Notes: generated by a model from the letters alone, not told the origin. A DNA stretch of 64,000 nucleotides from Anaerolineae bacterium (GCA_003327455.1 QOQU01000001.1:384337-448336); one strand, 5' to 3'; counted from the first letter of the stretch, positions 1-9,544 are shown. Numbers and translations are program-made.

Positions 1-1
1 T

Positions 2-478
2 CAAGAAGCGAATGTACTGGCAGCCGTTACCGGAGAAGATGAGACCAACCTGGTGGTTACCACCCTGGGGCGCTTCGAGTTTCATGTGCCGCGCACCATT
101 GCGCGGGTGAATAACCCTAAAAATGCCTGGTTATTCAATCCAGAGATGGGGGTGGATATCGCCGTCGATCAGACCGATATCATGGCGAAATTGATCGTAG
201 AAGAAATGTCCCTTGGGGACATGATGATCCTGCTGCGCCTGCGCAGTGGTGAATATTCTATCGTTGAGGAACGCGTCGATCCACAAGCCGTTGTGGTTCA
301 GAAGGCAATTAAAGATATCCAGTTTCCTTCCAATTGTACTTTGGTGGGTATCTTCCGCAACGATCAATTGATCATCCCCAAGGGAGATACGGTCTTCGAG
401 CCGTATGATGAGGTCATCGCGTTAGCCCACACCCACCAAATCGGGCAGTTAGCCGGCTTGTTCGGCGCGCAACCCTAG
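2..478 (+). CDS. TrkA-family potassium uptake regulator, C-terminal part (5' end outside window)
   Basis: This is a gating subunit of a Trk/Ktr-type K+ channel, a cytoplasmic protein that binds NAD(H) and nucleotides and controls a membrane pore. The frame is open from base 2, so the start lies upstream of the window. The visible part begins in the end of the RCK_N Rossmann domain (VTGEDETNLV, then RVNNPKNAWLF). A TrkA_C domain follows, with MSLGDMMILL and a terminal KGDTVFEPYDEVIAL. The next gene is convergent and the two ends overlap by four bases. The family call is firm; the partner pore gene is not in view. Confidence 0.9.
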   Translation, partial: QEANVLAAVTGEDETNLVVTTLGRFEFHVPRTIARVNNPKNAWLFNPEMGVDIAVDQTDIMAKLIVEEMSLGDMMILLRLRSGEYSIVEERVDPQAVVVQKAIKDIQFPSNCTLVGIFRNDQLIIPKGDTVFEPYDEVIALAHTHQIGQLAGLFGAQP

Positions 479-2226
479 GCCAGATCGCCTGATCGTCTTC
501 CCGCCAGCCAGTCCAGCAGGCGTTGGGTTGACCAGGTGTTGATGACCGAGTCGGCGGTAACCCAGGCGCGGCGGGCAATCGTGACACCGAAATGCAGCAG
601 GTCAAAGTCGCTTTCGGCATGGGCATCGGTGTTGATTGCCAGCAAACCCTCCATTTCGGCAAAACGCCGCGCATAGAGATCGTCCAGATCCAGACGGGAG
701 GGATGGGCGTTGATTTCCAATGCCACGCCGTGCTCCCGCGCTGCCTTTAAGACGGCCTCCATATCCAAATCCGCTCCCTCGCGGTTGGGGAACATCCTGC
801 CCGTTGGGTGACCGATCACATCCACATGGGGATTGCGAATGGCGCGCAGCAAACGTTCGGTCACCTGCTGGCGAGGCTGACGCAGGCTGGTGTGCATGGA
901 AGCAGTCACCAGGTCGAATTCGGCAAGGACCGCATCGGGAAAATCCAGGCTGCCATCGGCGCGGATTTCGACTTCAATACCGTGCAACAAGCGCAGCGAA
1001 TCCCCGACTTCTGCCTGCACCTGACGGATTTCCTGGCGCTGTTGTCGAGCCGCTTCAACGGTTAACCCGCCGGTGATAGCAAGGCTTGCCGAATGATCAC
1101 TGATGACCAGCACCTGGCGACCGCGTCGGCGGGCAGCTTCAGCCAGTTCGCGCACCGATAATTTCCCATCACTCCAGGTGGTATGGGCATGCAGTTCGCT
1201 GCGGATGTCCCCTAATTCGATTAAGTTTGGCAGATGTCCCTCTAAAGCGGCTTGAATTTCGCCGCGATCTTCACGCAACTCAGGGGGAATCCAGGTTAAG
1301 CCCAACAGGGTATACACCTCTTCTTCGTTAGCGCAAAGCACCTCACCACCATCTTTGCGGGTCAGTGCATGTTCGGAAAGGGAGAAACCCTGCTTGAGCG
1401 CCAGCTCCCGCAGGCGTACATTGTGATCTTTGGAGCCGGTGGCATACTGCCAGGCAGTGCCAAACCGTTCGGGCGGGTGAACCCATAACTGAGCGCGCAA
1501 GCCCTGCCCGTATTCGACGCTGCTTTTTGTGTCGCCTGCTGCCACCACCCGCGTCACTTCGGGGTCATTCAGGAAAGCTTCCATGATGGCTTTTGAATCG
1601 CTGGCAGCCGCCAGAAGGTCAATATCGCCAACGGTGGAACGACCACGCCGTAAACTCCCCGCCATTTCAACCCGCTGGACACCCGGCAGAGCTTGAAGGC
1701 GGGCAATCAATCTCTGGGCAAAGGGGTAGGCGCGCCCGATGGGAATCCGCTCCGAGCGGCGTTTATAGGCTTCGATGCCGGCCAGGATGCGCACTTCGGA
1801 TTTTTCGCCCATGCCTGGCAAAGTGCGCAGTTTGCCCGCTCGGGCGGCCTCCTCAAGCTCTTGCAGGGTGGTGATGCCCAATTCTTTCCAAAAGAGGGTG
1901 ATCTTTTTCGGGCCTAAATCCGGCACGGGCAACATCTCAGCCAGACTGGGCGGCACTTCTGCCGTCAGCTTTTCCAGAAAGCCTAATTTTCCGGTGGTGA
2001 AAAGCTCCTCGATCTTTTCCGCAATTGCCTTTCCAACCCCTGGGATTTCGGTCAACTTGCCGGATTGCCAGATGTCGAAGGCCTCGCGGTTCAACTCGGC
2101 GAGCGATTCGGCTGCCTTGCGGTAGGCAAGGACTTTATAGATCACCTCACCTTTGATCTCCGAAAGATCGGCGATCTGTTCAAAAATTTGCGCTAACTGG
2201 CGATTGGTAAAGCGATGGAATGCCAT
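475..2226 (-). CDS. polX: DNA polymerase/3'-5' exonuclease PolX
   Basis: A family X DNA polymerase fused to a PHP-domain nuclease, expected to act in gap-filling repair of DNA. The 583-residue length fits bacterial PolX. The N-terminal half has helix-hairpin-helix segments (EIPGVGKAIAEKIEEL, TLPGMGEKSEVRIL) and the polymerase acidic motif VGDIDLL. The C-terminal PHP domain starts at ELHAHTTWSDGK, with further metal-binding candidates in VISDHSASL, GIEVEI, GHPTGR and INTDAHAESD. The ATG at 2226 (MAFHRF) is preferred to a longer frame beginning at 2259, because the extension overlaps the DUF427 gene and lacks family character. It lies just after that gene and is probably co-transcribed with it. 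Confidence 0.93.
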   Translation of the reverse strand: MAFHRFTNRQLAQIFEQIADLSEIKGEVIYKVLAYRKAAESLAELNREAFDIWQSGKLTEIPGVGKAIAEKIEELFTTGKLGFLEKLTAEVPPSLAEMLPVPDLGPKKITLFWKELGITTLQELEEAARAGKLRTLPGMGEKSEVRILAGIEAYKRRSERIPIGRAYPFAQRLIARLQALPGVQRVEMAGSLRRGRSTVGDIDLLAAASDSKAIMEAFLNDPEVTRVVAAGDTKSSVEYGQGLRAQLWVHPPERFGTAWQYATGSKDHNVRLRELALKQGFSLSEHALTRKDGGEVLCANEEEVYTLLGLTWIPPELREDRGEIQAALEGHLPNLIELGDIRSELHAHTTWSDGKLSVRELAEAARRRGRQVLVISDHSASLAITGGLTVEAARQQRQEIRQVQAEVGDSLRLLHGIEVEIRADGSLDFPDAVLAEFDLVTASMHTSLRQPRQQVTERLLRAIRNPHVDVIGHPTGRMFPNREGADLDMEAVLKAAREHGVALEINAHPSRLDLDDLYARRFAEMEGLLAINTDAHAESDFDLLHFGVTIARRAWVTADSVINTWSTQRLLDWLAGRRSGDLA

Positions 2227-2228
2227 GC

Positions 2229-2513
2229 CTAGCGTTCTACGACCTGAACGCCTTTCCAAAAAGCGATATATCCCTTGATTTGTCTGGCTGCTTCCTTGGG
2301 TTCGGGATAATACCAGGCTGCATCGCGATTGACCTGATCGCCAACCTTAATGTGGTAATAGCTGGCAACCCCCTTCCATGGGCAGGTGGTGTGCGTATCG
2401 CTTGGCTCAAGGAATTCCTGACGAACCGCCTCAGCCGGGAAATAGTGATTGCCCTCGAGTAAAATGGTTTGATCGCTTTCGGCGATCACCTGACCGTTCC
2501 AGATTGCTTTCAT
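2229..2513 (-). CDS. DUF427 domain protein
   Basis: A 94-residue DUF427 protein. The family is widespread, small and of unknown biochemical role; the domain is a beta-rich fold with conserved Trp, Cys and Tyr residues. The family signature is visible as HTTCPWKGVASYYH followed by AWYYPEP and GYIAFWKGV. The ATG at 2513 begins MKAIWNGQVIAES, the usual family start. It ends two bases before the polX start, so the two probably form an operon. Confidence 0.88.
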   Translation of the reverse strand: MKAIWNGQVIAESDQTILLEGNHYFPAEAVRQEFLEPSDTHTTCPWKGVASYYHIKVGDQVNRDAAWYYPEPKEAARQIKGYIAFWKGVQVVER

Positions 2514-2648
2514 GTTGCTACACCTCTAAAAAGAACATGCTATACAGAGAATAAATCTGTCATTCAAGGCAATTATACCAGTGAGCGAAACCCTGAGGTT
2601 GCCAAACCCCCGGCGCGGTTTTTGAGTTGCTAGCTTTATAAAAAATTG

Positions 2649-4916
2649 CTACGTTTGTACGCTTAACTCCCCGGCAATCCCTACCTGATTGCGTCCACTC
2701 TGTTTGGCACGATAGAGAGCCTGATCGGTGCGCTCGATGAGCGATTTTAGGGTGTCTCCTGCCTGTAACTCAGCCACACCGAGACAGATGGTGGTCTGGA
2801 TCGTCTCGTCGTTATGAGGAAACCGAAGCGCGGCAATGCGAGAGCGCAGGCGCTCGGCAGCCGGCAAGGCTTCCTGTAAGGATGTCTCCGGCAGAAGAAC
2901 CACGAATTCATCGCCACCATAGCGAGCGACGATATCGACCTGGCGCAACTCCGCCTTGCAGTTGGCGCTGACGGCAGCCAGTATCTTGTCCCCCATAAGA
3001 TGTCCATAAGTATCGTTAATTTCCTTGAAGCGGTCAATATCAATCAGGATCAACGAAAGAGGGCGGTTGAAGCGCTGGGCGCGCACCAGTTCATGTTCAG
3101 CCATATCCCAAAAACCACGCCGGTTATATAAGCCGGTCAAGGGGTCGGTAATGGCTTGTTGCTGCACGGCAGCATGGAGTTGAGCATTGCGCAGCGCTGC
3201 GGTCGCCGTGGCAGCAAAGCTTGCCAGTAAACGCAGGTCATCTGGAGTGAAGGCGGCTTTACGGGTTGAACCCAGCGCCAGAGCTCCATAGACGCGCTCT
3301 TCGGTGAGCAGGGGAACAACGATCAACGAAGAGATGTGGGGCATGTTGGGAAAATCGGCTTCTACACCGAGGGAAATGTCCAGTTGTGTGTCTTCAATTA
3401 AGAATGAGCGGCGTTGACGAACGGCGCGCGCTGAATAACTCTCCACCGCCGTCGGTTTAAATATACGGATGCGCGAGCCTTCGTCTCCGAGCGCGGCGCG
3501 CACCTGTAACTCACCCGTCTCTGGGACAACCAGATGGAGAATGCCGGTTTCTGCCGCCGGGATGGCGCTGAGGGCAGCATCTAAAATTTGTCCCAATAAG
3601 GCGTCTGGTTCCAGGGTAGAGAGCAAGGCGGTGGTAGCCTTTTGTAAGGCATCTAATTCCTGGGCGCGATGTTGGGCAATCTCCAACGCATATTCTTTAG
3701 AGATTGCCAGGGCAATCTGGTTGGCAGCCTGTTCTCCAAAGGCAAGCTCAACTGCGCTAAATGCATGGCGGATGCGATAAGAAATCAGGATGACCCCCAG
3801 TTTTTTCTCATCCGCAATCAGGGGTAAAGCCAGGATGCTCTGACTCTCTAATCGCTCGACCAGACGGGGGTTGATCCAGGGCGAGATCGAGGGTTCGGCA
3901 ATGGGGATGACGCGCGAGGAATTGATCAAAGCGCCACCGAGAACCTTCAATGCCGGCTCTCGCAGGGGGCTGTTGATCCATTCAGCCTGATAACCATGGG
4001 CATGGTGGATGATCAGGTATTTTTGCTGTTCATCCCACAGGGCGAACAGACAGGTGTCCGCCGAAAACAAATCGCAGATCTGGTCGCTGATGGCAGTGAT
4101 CATGGCATGAAAACCACGGGCTTGCAAGGCTTCTCTGGTGATCTGATTGAGCAAAGCCAGCGATTGTTCGCGTTGGGCTAACTCACGTTGCCGTTGCTCG
4201 GCTTCGATTTGGCGGTGGTGCTGTTCTTTATAGTGGAATACATTCTGAAGTGAAATGGAAACCAGATTGGCGACCGCATAGACGACACTCAGTTCCTCGG
4301 GGGTGAACGGAGTGCTGCGGTTGCTCTCAACCAGCAATTGCCCAAAATGAGCGCTGGCATTCCGCAGCGGGGCGCGCACGCGCAGACTTGCAGGGGCAGG
4401 TTGGGGCAAGGAAGGCGGTCTCGATGTCCCGGGTGACGGTGAAAAGGGCTCTCCATGAAAACCAGCGTTTTCTCTTCTTCCGGATTCTTTGGGAAATCCC
4501 TCGGAACTGGATAAGACGCGTTGTTTGCCACTCCCATGCTCTTGCAAAATAATGTATGCTCGCTGGTAACCGAATTCTTGCTCCAGGGTCTGGATCGCTA
4601 CCCGACAGATTTGCTCTTCGTCTTTCAAAGTTGCCAGACTGGAACTTAAGTCAATTAATGCCTTCTGGTTACGATTGCGGCGTTCGCTTTGCAGTAATTG
4701 TTCCTCCAGACGCTGGCTTATGGAGAAGTATTTTCGATAGATGATTTCGATGATCGCATAAGCAGTCAAGCTCCCGATGATCCAGTGGATTAAATGTCGC
4801 CATAGCGTGCGATCGTAGAGATACTGGACAAATAACGTTGCCGTCAGAATGAAAATGACCACGACCTGGGTCAGGAATTTCAAACGCAACCATTTTTTCT
4901 GGCTCTCGACATTCAT
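2649..4916 (-). CDS. membrane-anchored multi-GAF diguanylate cyclase
   Basis: Predicted to make cyclic di-GMP from two GTP in response to a signal sensed by GAF domains. The 755 residues begin with two hydrophobic segments (about 12-30 and 40-60), then a short coiled linker. Three GAF-like regions follow, at about 85-235, 260-415 and 430-575. The GGDEF domain occupies about 590-750, with DPLTGLYNRRGF, IDIDRFKEIND and an intact RYGGDEF active site. An RxxD sequence (RQVD) sits at the right distance before GGDEF, so product inhibition is likely kept. It starts three bases after the DUF2270 gene stop and is probably in one operon with that gene and methylmalonyl-CoA mutase. Confidence 0.92.
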   Translation of the reverse strand: MNVESQKKWLRLKFLTQVVVIFILTATLFVQYLYDRTLWRHLIHWIIGSLTAYAIIEIIYRKYFSISQRLEEQLLQSERRNRNQKALIDLSSSLATLKDEEQICRVAIQTLEQEFGYQRAYIILQEHGSGKQRVLSSSEGFPKESGRRENAGFHGEPFSPSPGTSRPPSLPQPAPASLRVRAPLRNASAHFGQLLVESNRSTPFTPEELSVVYAVANLVSISLQNVFHYKEQHHRQIEAEQRQRELAQREQSLALLNQITREALQARGFHAMITAISDQICDLFSADTCLFALWDEQQKYLIIHHAHGYQAEWINSPLREPALKVLGGALINSSRVIPIAEPSISPWINPRLVERLESQSILALPLIADEKKLGVILISYRIRHAFSAVELAFGEQAANQIALAISKEYALEIAQHRAQELDALQKATTALLSTLEPDALLGQILDAALSAIPAAETGILHLVVPETGELQVRAALGDEGSRIRIFKPTAVESYSARAVRQRRSFLIEDTQLDISLGVEADFPNMPHISSLIVVPLLTEERVYGALALGSTRKAAFTPDDLRLLASFAATATAALRNAQLHAAVQQQAITDPLTGLYNRRGFWDMAEHELVRAQRFNRPLSLILIDIDRFKEINDTYGHLMGDKILAAVSANCKAELRQVDIVARYGGDEFVVLLPETSLQEALPAAERLRSRIAALRFPHNDETIQTTICLGVAELQAGDTLKSLIERTDQALYRAKQSGRNQVGIAGELSVQT

Positions 4917-4919
4917 TTT

Positions 4920-6026
4920 TTACCCCCTTTCTTTGCGCTCTTGACTCTCCTCCAGTGGCAAGAAACCTTTGCCGAGAATTTCCTGCGCCGGGATGACTAT
5001 CACAAACGCTTTTTGATCAACTTTACGGACAGATGACTTGAGCTGGTTGATTTCGGTTATGGTCAATGCACACAGTAAAACGCGGTGTTCCTTGCCGGTG
5101 TACATGCCGGTGCCCGCCATAGCTGTGACGCCGCGGTGCATATCCTTTAAGATGATTTCTGCAATCGCTTCAGCCTGGTCAGTAATGATCATCGCTACCA
5201 GTTGCTTGCGACGCCGAGATGGGCGGAACCAGGGTTTGCCGGCTTCGGTGGTTGGTTGAGTGAGCGGCACGCCGCGCGTTTCTTCCAGATAGCGGGGTAA
5301 GACTTCACCGCTTGCCTGCTGGAGCGAGGCAGTTGCCAGACTGATCACCACCATGAGGAGATAAAAGAGAACCCCACCACTCAAAACCAGGATGCCGGGA
5401 ACACTGCCGATGGATGCCCGTTGTATCAGTTCGTCCCAATGTACGATCATGGTGGGATACATGGTCAGCTTGGCTAACCATGAGATGCCTAAAATCAAAT
5501 AAATCCACAGGTAGTTACGGCGCAGGCGCCGTCCAATTGCTTCCCACAAGGAGATGGGAAAGTCGGGATGGAGTAGATTCTCTGCCAGGCTCTCCGCCCA
5601 ATCCGGCGCAGGATGAAAGGGCGGTACCAGCATGGCGGCGTAGAAATCTGTCTCCATCAGGCGTACCCGATAGGACCACAACTCATAATAGCGGTACCGG
5701 CGAGCTTCGATGTAGAGAAAGAGGGTGATCAAAAGCGTGTTCAGGATGATCACCCCATGAAAGCCGTTCGGCTCAAAAGCAAATGCAATGGCTGCGCCGG
5801 TGGTGATCACTGCCCAGTTGGTCGTTGCATCCAGGCGCTGCCGCCAGACATTGGCGCGCTGTATCTCGGCGCGGAAAAAGTGCACCATGGCGGTGGTGAA
5901 TTCGCTTGCCTTCAGGCGATAACCACGATAGGTCCACACCGCCTCTGCTGGCGCAGAAGAGGTATCTCCGTTAGCGGTTGAGTTGAAGGAAGATTCCTGG
6001 GTTTGACTCGCCTCGTTTGGTGCCAT
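4920..6026 (-). CDS. DUF2270 membrane protein with C-terminal DUF2179-like domain
   Basis: A 368-residue membrane protein. After a Ser/Ala-rich N-terminus comes a DUF2270 region (YRLKASEFTTAMVHFFRAE, RANVWRQRLDATTNWAV) with about four membrane segments between residues 70 and 235. The last about 90 residues form a soluble domain like DUF2179, the C-terminal domain of YitT proteins (MIITDQAEAIAEIILKDM, RGVTAMAGTGMYTGKEH). The start at 6026 (MAPNEAS) is chosen because a longer frame to 6074 would overlap the mutase stop. No function is established. It lies between methylmalonyl-CoA mutase and a diguanylate cyclase. Confidence 0.8.
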   Translation of the reverse strand: MAPNEASQTQESSFNSTANGDTSSAPAEAVWTYRGYRLKASEFTTAMVHFFRAEIQRANVWRQRLDATTNWAVITTGAAIAFAFEPNGFHGVIILNTLLITLFLYIEARRYRYYELWSYRVRLMETDFYAAMLVPPFHPAPDWAESLAENLLHPDFPISLWEAIGRRLRRNYLWIYLILGISWLAKLTMYPTMIVHWDELIQRASIGSVPGILVLSGGVLFYLLMVVISLATASLQQASGEVLPRYLEETRGVPLTQPTTEAGKPWFRPSRRRKQLVAMIITDQAEAIAEIILKDMHRGVTAMAGTGMYTGKEHRVLLCALTITEINQLKSSVRKVDQKAFVIVIPAQEILGKGFLPLEESQERKERG

Positions 6027-6042
6027 TTTGTTAAGATAGATT

Positions 6043-7722
6043 TTACACCCAAGTTGGTTCGCGGTATACCCCAAAAACGGTTTTCATCACTCCGATGATT
6101 TCACCCAGGGTAGCATAGGCGCGGACAGCGTCCAGGATATATGGCATGGTATTCTCACTGCCCTGGCAGGCAATCCGCAGGCGGTCTAAAGCCTGTCCAA
6201 CCCGCCCGTTATCCCGCTCCAGGCGCAACTTTCGCAGGCGTTCAATTTGACGCGGGTACCCCTGCGGATCCATTTCCAGGATTGGGATGGTGATCGGTTT
6301 TTCATCTTGATAGGCGTTTACGCCGACAATCCTGCGCTCGCCCTGGTCGATCTCGCGCTGATAGCGATAGGCAGAATCGGCAATTTCAGCCTGGAAAAAG
6401 CCTTTTTCGATCGCCGGCAGAACGCCACCCAGGGCTTCGATGCGACGAAAGTAATCATAAGCCTGCCTCTCTAAGCGATTGGTTTGCGCTTCGACGAAAT
6501 ACGAGCCTCCCAACGGATCGACCGTGTTCGCCACGCCCGATTCCTCGGCAATGATTTGTTGTGTGCGCAGGGCAATGGTTACAGCCTGTTCGGAGGGCAG
6601 CGCCAGAGCTTCATCCATGCTGTTGGTGTGGAGGGATTGGGTGCCACCCAGCACAGCCGCCAGGGCCTGGATGGCAACGCGCACAATGTTGTTTTCGGGT
6701 TGCTGTGCCGTCAGCGATACGCCAGCCGTCTGGGTGTGAAAGCGTAGCAACCAGGAGCGCGGATTCTGTGCCCGGAAGGTGTGACGCATCTCCCGTGCCC
6801 AAATCCGCCGCGCGGCGCGGTATTTGGCGATTTCCTCGAAGAAGTCGTTATGAGCGTTGAAAAAGAAAGAGAGGCGCGGGGCAAACTCATCGATCTGCAA
6901 GCCGCGCTCTAATGCCCAGCGCACATACTCCATCCCGTCTGCCAGGGTAAAAGCCAGTTCTTGTGCTGCAGTTGCCCCGGCTTCGCGGATATGATAGCCC
7001 GAAATACTGATTGTGTTCCACTGAGGGAGCACTCGCGAGCCGTATTCAATGGTGTCAACGACCAGGCGCATGGAAGGATTTGGAGGAAAGATATATTCCT
7101 TTTGGGCAATGTACTCCTTCAGAATGTCGTTTTGGATCGTGCCGCGCAGTTGATCAGGTCGGACACCTTGTTTCTCAGCGGTAGCGATATACATCGCCCA
7201 GATGACCGCCGCTGGCGAATTAATGGTCATGCTGGTTGAGACTTTGTCCAGCGGGATCCCTTCGAGCAGGATTTCCATGTCTTTTAATGATGAAACAGCA
7301 ACGCCACATTTGCCGAATTCGCCCTCGGCTTCGGGAGCATCCGTGTCGTACCCCATCAAGGTTGGCAGGTCAAACGCGATCGAAAGCCCGGTTTGACCCT
7401 GTTGCAATAGATATTTGAAACGAGCGTTGGTTTCTTCAGCCGTGCCAAAACCGGCGAACATGCGCATGGTCCACAGCCGTCCGCGATGCATGGTTGGGTG
7501 GATGCCGCGCGTAAATGGATATTCGCCCGGAAAACCCAGGTCGCGCAGGTAGTCCATTTCCTCGATGTCCAGGGGGGTGTAGAGCCGTTCGACGGTTTCG
7601 GAAGAGGTGGTCATAAAACGAGCCTGGCGCTCGGGTAGCCGCTCCAGGCTTTTTGCAAGCGTAGATTGCTGCCAGGCTTGTAGAGCCTGACGCAGAGAGG
7701 CGAATTGATCACGATCAACCAT
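6043..7722 (-). CDS. methylmalonyl-CoA mutase, catalytic (large) subunit
   Basis: Interconverts methylmalonyl-CoA and succinyl-CoA using adenosylcobalamin, in propionate metabolism. The 559 residues cover the substrate-binding TIM barrel only: [22 protein letters not shown] near residue 95, then [30 protein letters not shown] and [18 protein letters not shown]. There is no C-terminal DxHxxG cobalamin domain, so a separate small B12-binding subunit must be encoded elsewhere. The ATG at 7722 is preceded by a strong AAAGGAGGTCGGG ribosome site, ruling out a longer frame that begins at 7854. It heads a probable three-gene operon with the DUF2270 and GGDEF genes. Confidence 0.93.
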   Translation of the reverse strand: MVDRDQFASLRQALQAWQQSTLAKSLERLPERQARFMTTSSETVERLYTPLDIEEMDYLRDLGFPGEYPFTRGIHPTMHRGRLWTMRMFAGFGTAEETNARFKYLLQQGQTGLSIAFDLPTLMGYDTDAPEAEGEFGKCGVAVSSLKDMEILLEGIPLDKVSTSMTINSPAAVIWAMYIATAEKQGVRPDQLRGTIQNDILKEYIAQKEYIFPPNPSMRLVVDTIEYGSRVLPQWNTISISGYHIREAGATAAQELAFTLADGMEYVRWALERGLQIDEFAPRLSFFFNAHNDFFEEIAKYRAARRIWAREMRHTFRAQNPRSWLLRFHTQTAGVSLTAQQPENNIVRVAIQALAAVLGGTQSLHTNSMDEALALPSEQAVTIALRTQQIIAEESGVANTVDPLGGSYFVEAQTNRLERQAYDYFRRIEALGGVLPAIEKGFFQAEIADSAYRYQREIDQGERRIVGVNAYQDEKPITIPILEMDPQGYPRQIERLRKLRLERDNGRVGQALDRLRIACQGSENTMPYILDAVRAYATLGEIIGVMKTVFGVYREPTWV

Positions 7723-7822
7723 CCCGACCTCCTTTGGCATTACGAAAGTGGGAACATTCTTGGTTGAGCAGATTATAGCACGGCTGGTGAACAGATGTTC
7801 AGGCATGCGTGAAAAAGGAATG

Positions 7823-7881
7823 TCCTCTCCCACCGGGCAAGGGGAGCCCCTCACCCCCGTCCCCTCTCCCCAGAAAGGGTT
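7823..7881. repeat. C-rich repeat of the CCCTCACCCC..CCCCTCTCCCC type
   Basis: A pyrimidine-skewed stretch (CCTCTCCCACCGGGCAAGGG, then CCCCTCACCCCCGTCCCC, then TCTCCCCAGAAAGGG) between the divergent mutase and XRE-cupin genes. It resembles short dispersed intergenic repeats common in large bacterial genomes. Only one copy is visible here, so repeat status is an inference. Confidence 0.4.
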
Positions 7882-7926
7882 TTATGGGATTTTCGCAAGA
7901 CTGTACTAATATATTATGATAATTTG

Positions 7927-7955
7927 TTGACAAAAAGCCAATTATGATATAAAAT
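7927..7955 (+). promoter_or_regulatory. sigma70-type promoter for the XRE-cupin/cytochrome operon
   Basis: A perfect -35 TTGACA at 7927-7932 is separated by 17 bases from TAAAAT at 7950-7955 (five of six matches). Transcription would start near 7962, leaving a leader of about 57 bases with a GAGGTG element before the ATG at 8019. The surrounding DNA is strongly AT-rich. Confidence 0.7.
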
Positions 7956-8018
7956 ATTAGTTGTAACCGGTTTGGAAGATTTTACAGTTAGGAGAATCAA
8001 AAGAGGTGAATATACGCC

Positions 8019-8735
8019 ATGGTCACCAGGCAATCCCGCCCTTCCCGAAGAAAGTCTGAAGTCTTAAAACAGCCCTTGCCCGCCGTTTCGACATTTGCCA
8101 GTGAATTAACGGAGGTTAATGTTGGTGCAAACTTGAGAGCCATCCGCACTGAGCAAGGTCTGTCGATCCGTGTATTGGCTGAAATGAGCGGCTTGAATGT
8201 CAATACCCTGAGTATGATCGAAAACAATAAGACTTCGCCCAGTGTCAGTACGTTACAACGGTTAGCCTCTGCATTACGAGTGCCGATCACAGCCTTTTTT
8301 GAGTTGGGCCAGGAAACTCGCTCGATCGTGTTCCAGCGCGTTGGGCAGAGACGCAGTGTTGCTTTTGAACACGGCACTCTGGAGGATTTGGGAGGAGGTC
8401 TGTCTTTACACGGAGGAGTTCCGCTATTGGTTTCCTTAGACCCCGGCAGCACCAGCGGAGGAGATCCGATTGTTCATACCGGCTTAGAGTTCGTTTATTG
8501 CCTTGAAGGATGTGTGACGTATGTCATCGGGGAAGAACGCTATGAATTACAACCCGGCGACAGCTTGATTTTCGAAGCCCATCTTCCTCATAGATGGGGA
8601 AATTTTGGCTCGCTTTCATCTCGGTCTTTGCTCATTCTCTGCCCAACGGATCAACGCGATCGTCCTCATGAAAGACACTTTTCTTTTTCGGAGAGCCTTG
8701 CCCGTGGCTCGTCAGGTATTGGAGGTGAGAAATGA
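8019..8735 (+). CDS. XRE-family regulator with cupin domain
   Basis: A 238-residue DNA-binding sensor. A helix-turn-helix lies at about residues 38-92 (NLRAIRTEQGLSIRVLAEMS, NTLSMIENNKTSPSVSTLQR). A cupin barrel follows at about 140-215 (VHTGLEFVYCLEGCVTYVIG, LQPGDSLIFEAHLPHRWGN). XRE-cupin proteins usually repress nearby genes and bind a small ligand through the cupin pocket. The stop codon overlaps the start of the downstream cytochrome gene by four bases (ATGA), so the two are translationally coupled. This makes the regulator a likely controller of its own operon. The ligand is unknown. Confidence 0.88.
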   Translation: MVTRQSRPSRRKSEVLKQPLPAVSTFASELTEVNVGANLRAIRTEQGLSIRVLAEMSGLNVNTLSMIENNKTSPSVSTLQRLASALRVPITAFFELGQETRSIVFQRVGQRRSVAFEHGTLEDLGGGLSLHGGVPLLVSLDPGSTSGGDPIVHTGLEFVYCLEGCVTYVIGEERYELQPGDSLIFEAHLPHRWGNFGSLSSRSLLILCPTDQRDRPHERHFSFSESLARGSSGIGGEK

Positions 8736-9310
8736 AAGGTTTAGGTTTTAAGTTCTGGTGCTTGTGGATACTTGGATGGTTGCTCTGGCAGGGAGGCGGT
8801 GGTGTGCAGACTGCTTTGGCTCAGACTCCCAAACCCGGTCAGGATGAGAGTTGTTTCAAGTGCCATGCCAATCTCTATATGCTCCATGATACCGGTAAAT
8901 GGTATTGTTTATGCGGTACGCGGGCACAATGCTCATTTTGTCACGGTGGGGTAGTCGGGAGTATGGATATGGACGTAGCTCATCAGAACCTGATCGCGAA
9001 TCCCATATCCCAAAACCGCTCGGTGTGTCAGAGTTGTCATCCTCAAGATGCGGAAGAACGCATTGCCGCCTTCATTGAAAAAGCTGGAGTAAAGACCCCT
9101 CGGGCTGTTCAAACCGTTGAATTTGCTGCCCTAACGGTCGAAGGTTCTTTGCCATCAGACCTTCAGGGGCAACCGCCCTTGAAATGGAAAACCACAGCCT
9201 GGATTCTTCTTGGGCTGGCGGCGGTGGGTGTGTTGGGTTTTGGCTGGCACTGCTATCGTCTGGATTGCCTGCGGAAGACAAGAGGATCTTCTTTGCAAAA
9301 CATGAATTGA
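8732..9310 (+). CDS. membrane-anchored tri-heme c-type cytochrome
   Basis: A 192-residue exported redox protein. An N-terminal signal sequence ends near TALAQ (about residue 31). Three CXXCH heme-attachment motifs follow: CFKCH, CSFCH and CQSCH, within about residues 40-102. An extra CLC pair sits in WYCLCGTRAQC. A hydrophobic anchor (TAWILLGLAAVGVLGFGW, about 153-170) precedes a short basic tail. The pattern is that of a small NapC/NrfH- or CytC552-like electron-transfer protein, but I do not recognise the exact family. Translation is coupled to the XRE-cupin gene. Confidence 0.8.
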   Translation: MKGLGFKFWCLWILGWLLWQGGGGVQTALAQTPKPGQDESCFKCHANLYMLHDTGKWYCLCGTRAQCSFCHGGVVGSMDMDVAHQNLIANPISQNRSVCQSCHPQDAEERIAAFIEKAGVKTPRAVQTVEFAALTVEGSLPSDLQGQPPLKWKTTAWILLGLAAVGVLGFGWHCYRLDCLRKTRGSSLQNMN

Positions 9311-9399
9311 ACTTCTTCGTATTCTTCGTCCCGGATTGAGTAGAACATGACGCCGTTTTTTGACAATCTCTGTATTCTGTCAATTCTGGCGATGGTATA

Positions 9400-9544
9400 C
9401 CACGTAAGCCTGGCGGTACGTTGGTGAGTATCGGCGTCATTCTGGTCAGGCAGTCTCTGAAGACCAGGCAAGCCTGGCGATACGTATCGCCAACCATCCA
9501 ATCGGTATGACCATTAGACAAAGACCAGGCAAGCCTGACGGTGC
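9400..9544. repeat. three imperfect copies of an AAGCCTGGCGGTACGT-type repeat
   Basis: The convergent intergenic region 9311-9616 holds three related units, at about 9400-9421, 9460-9485 and 9520-9544. The second and third share AGACCAGGCAAGCCTG followed by GCGAT or ACGGT; the first keeps only AAGCCTGGCGGTACGT. The unit is partly self-complementary (CAGGC/GCCTG), so each copy can form a small hairpin. Unit spacing is about 60 bases. I saw no gene in this region. Confidence 0.6.

Noticed and set aside
7823-7881. CRISPR- or riboswitch-like reading of the C-rich stretch before the XRE-cupin gene.
   Set aside because: It lies upstream of the promoter, has one copy only, and shows no aptamer-like fold; kept only as a possible dispersed repeat.
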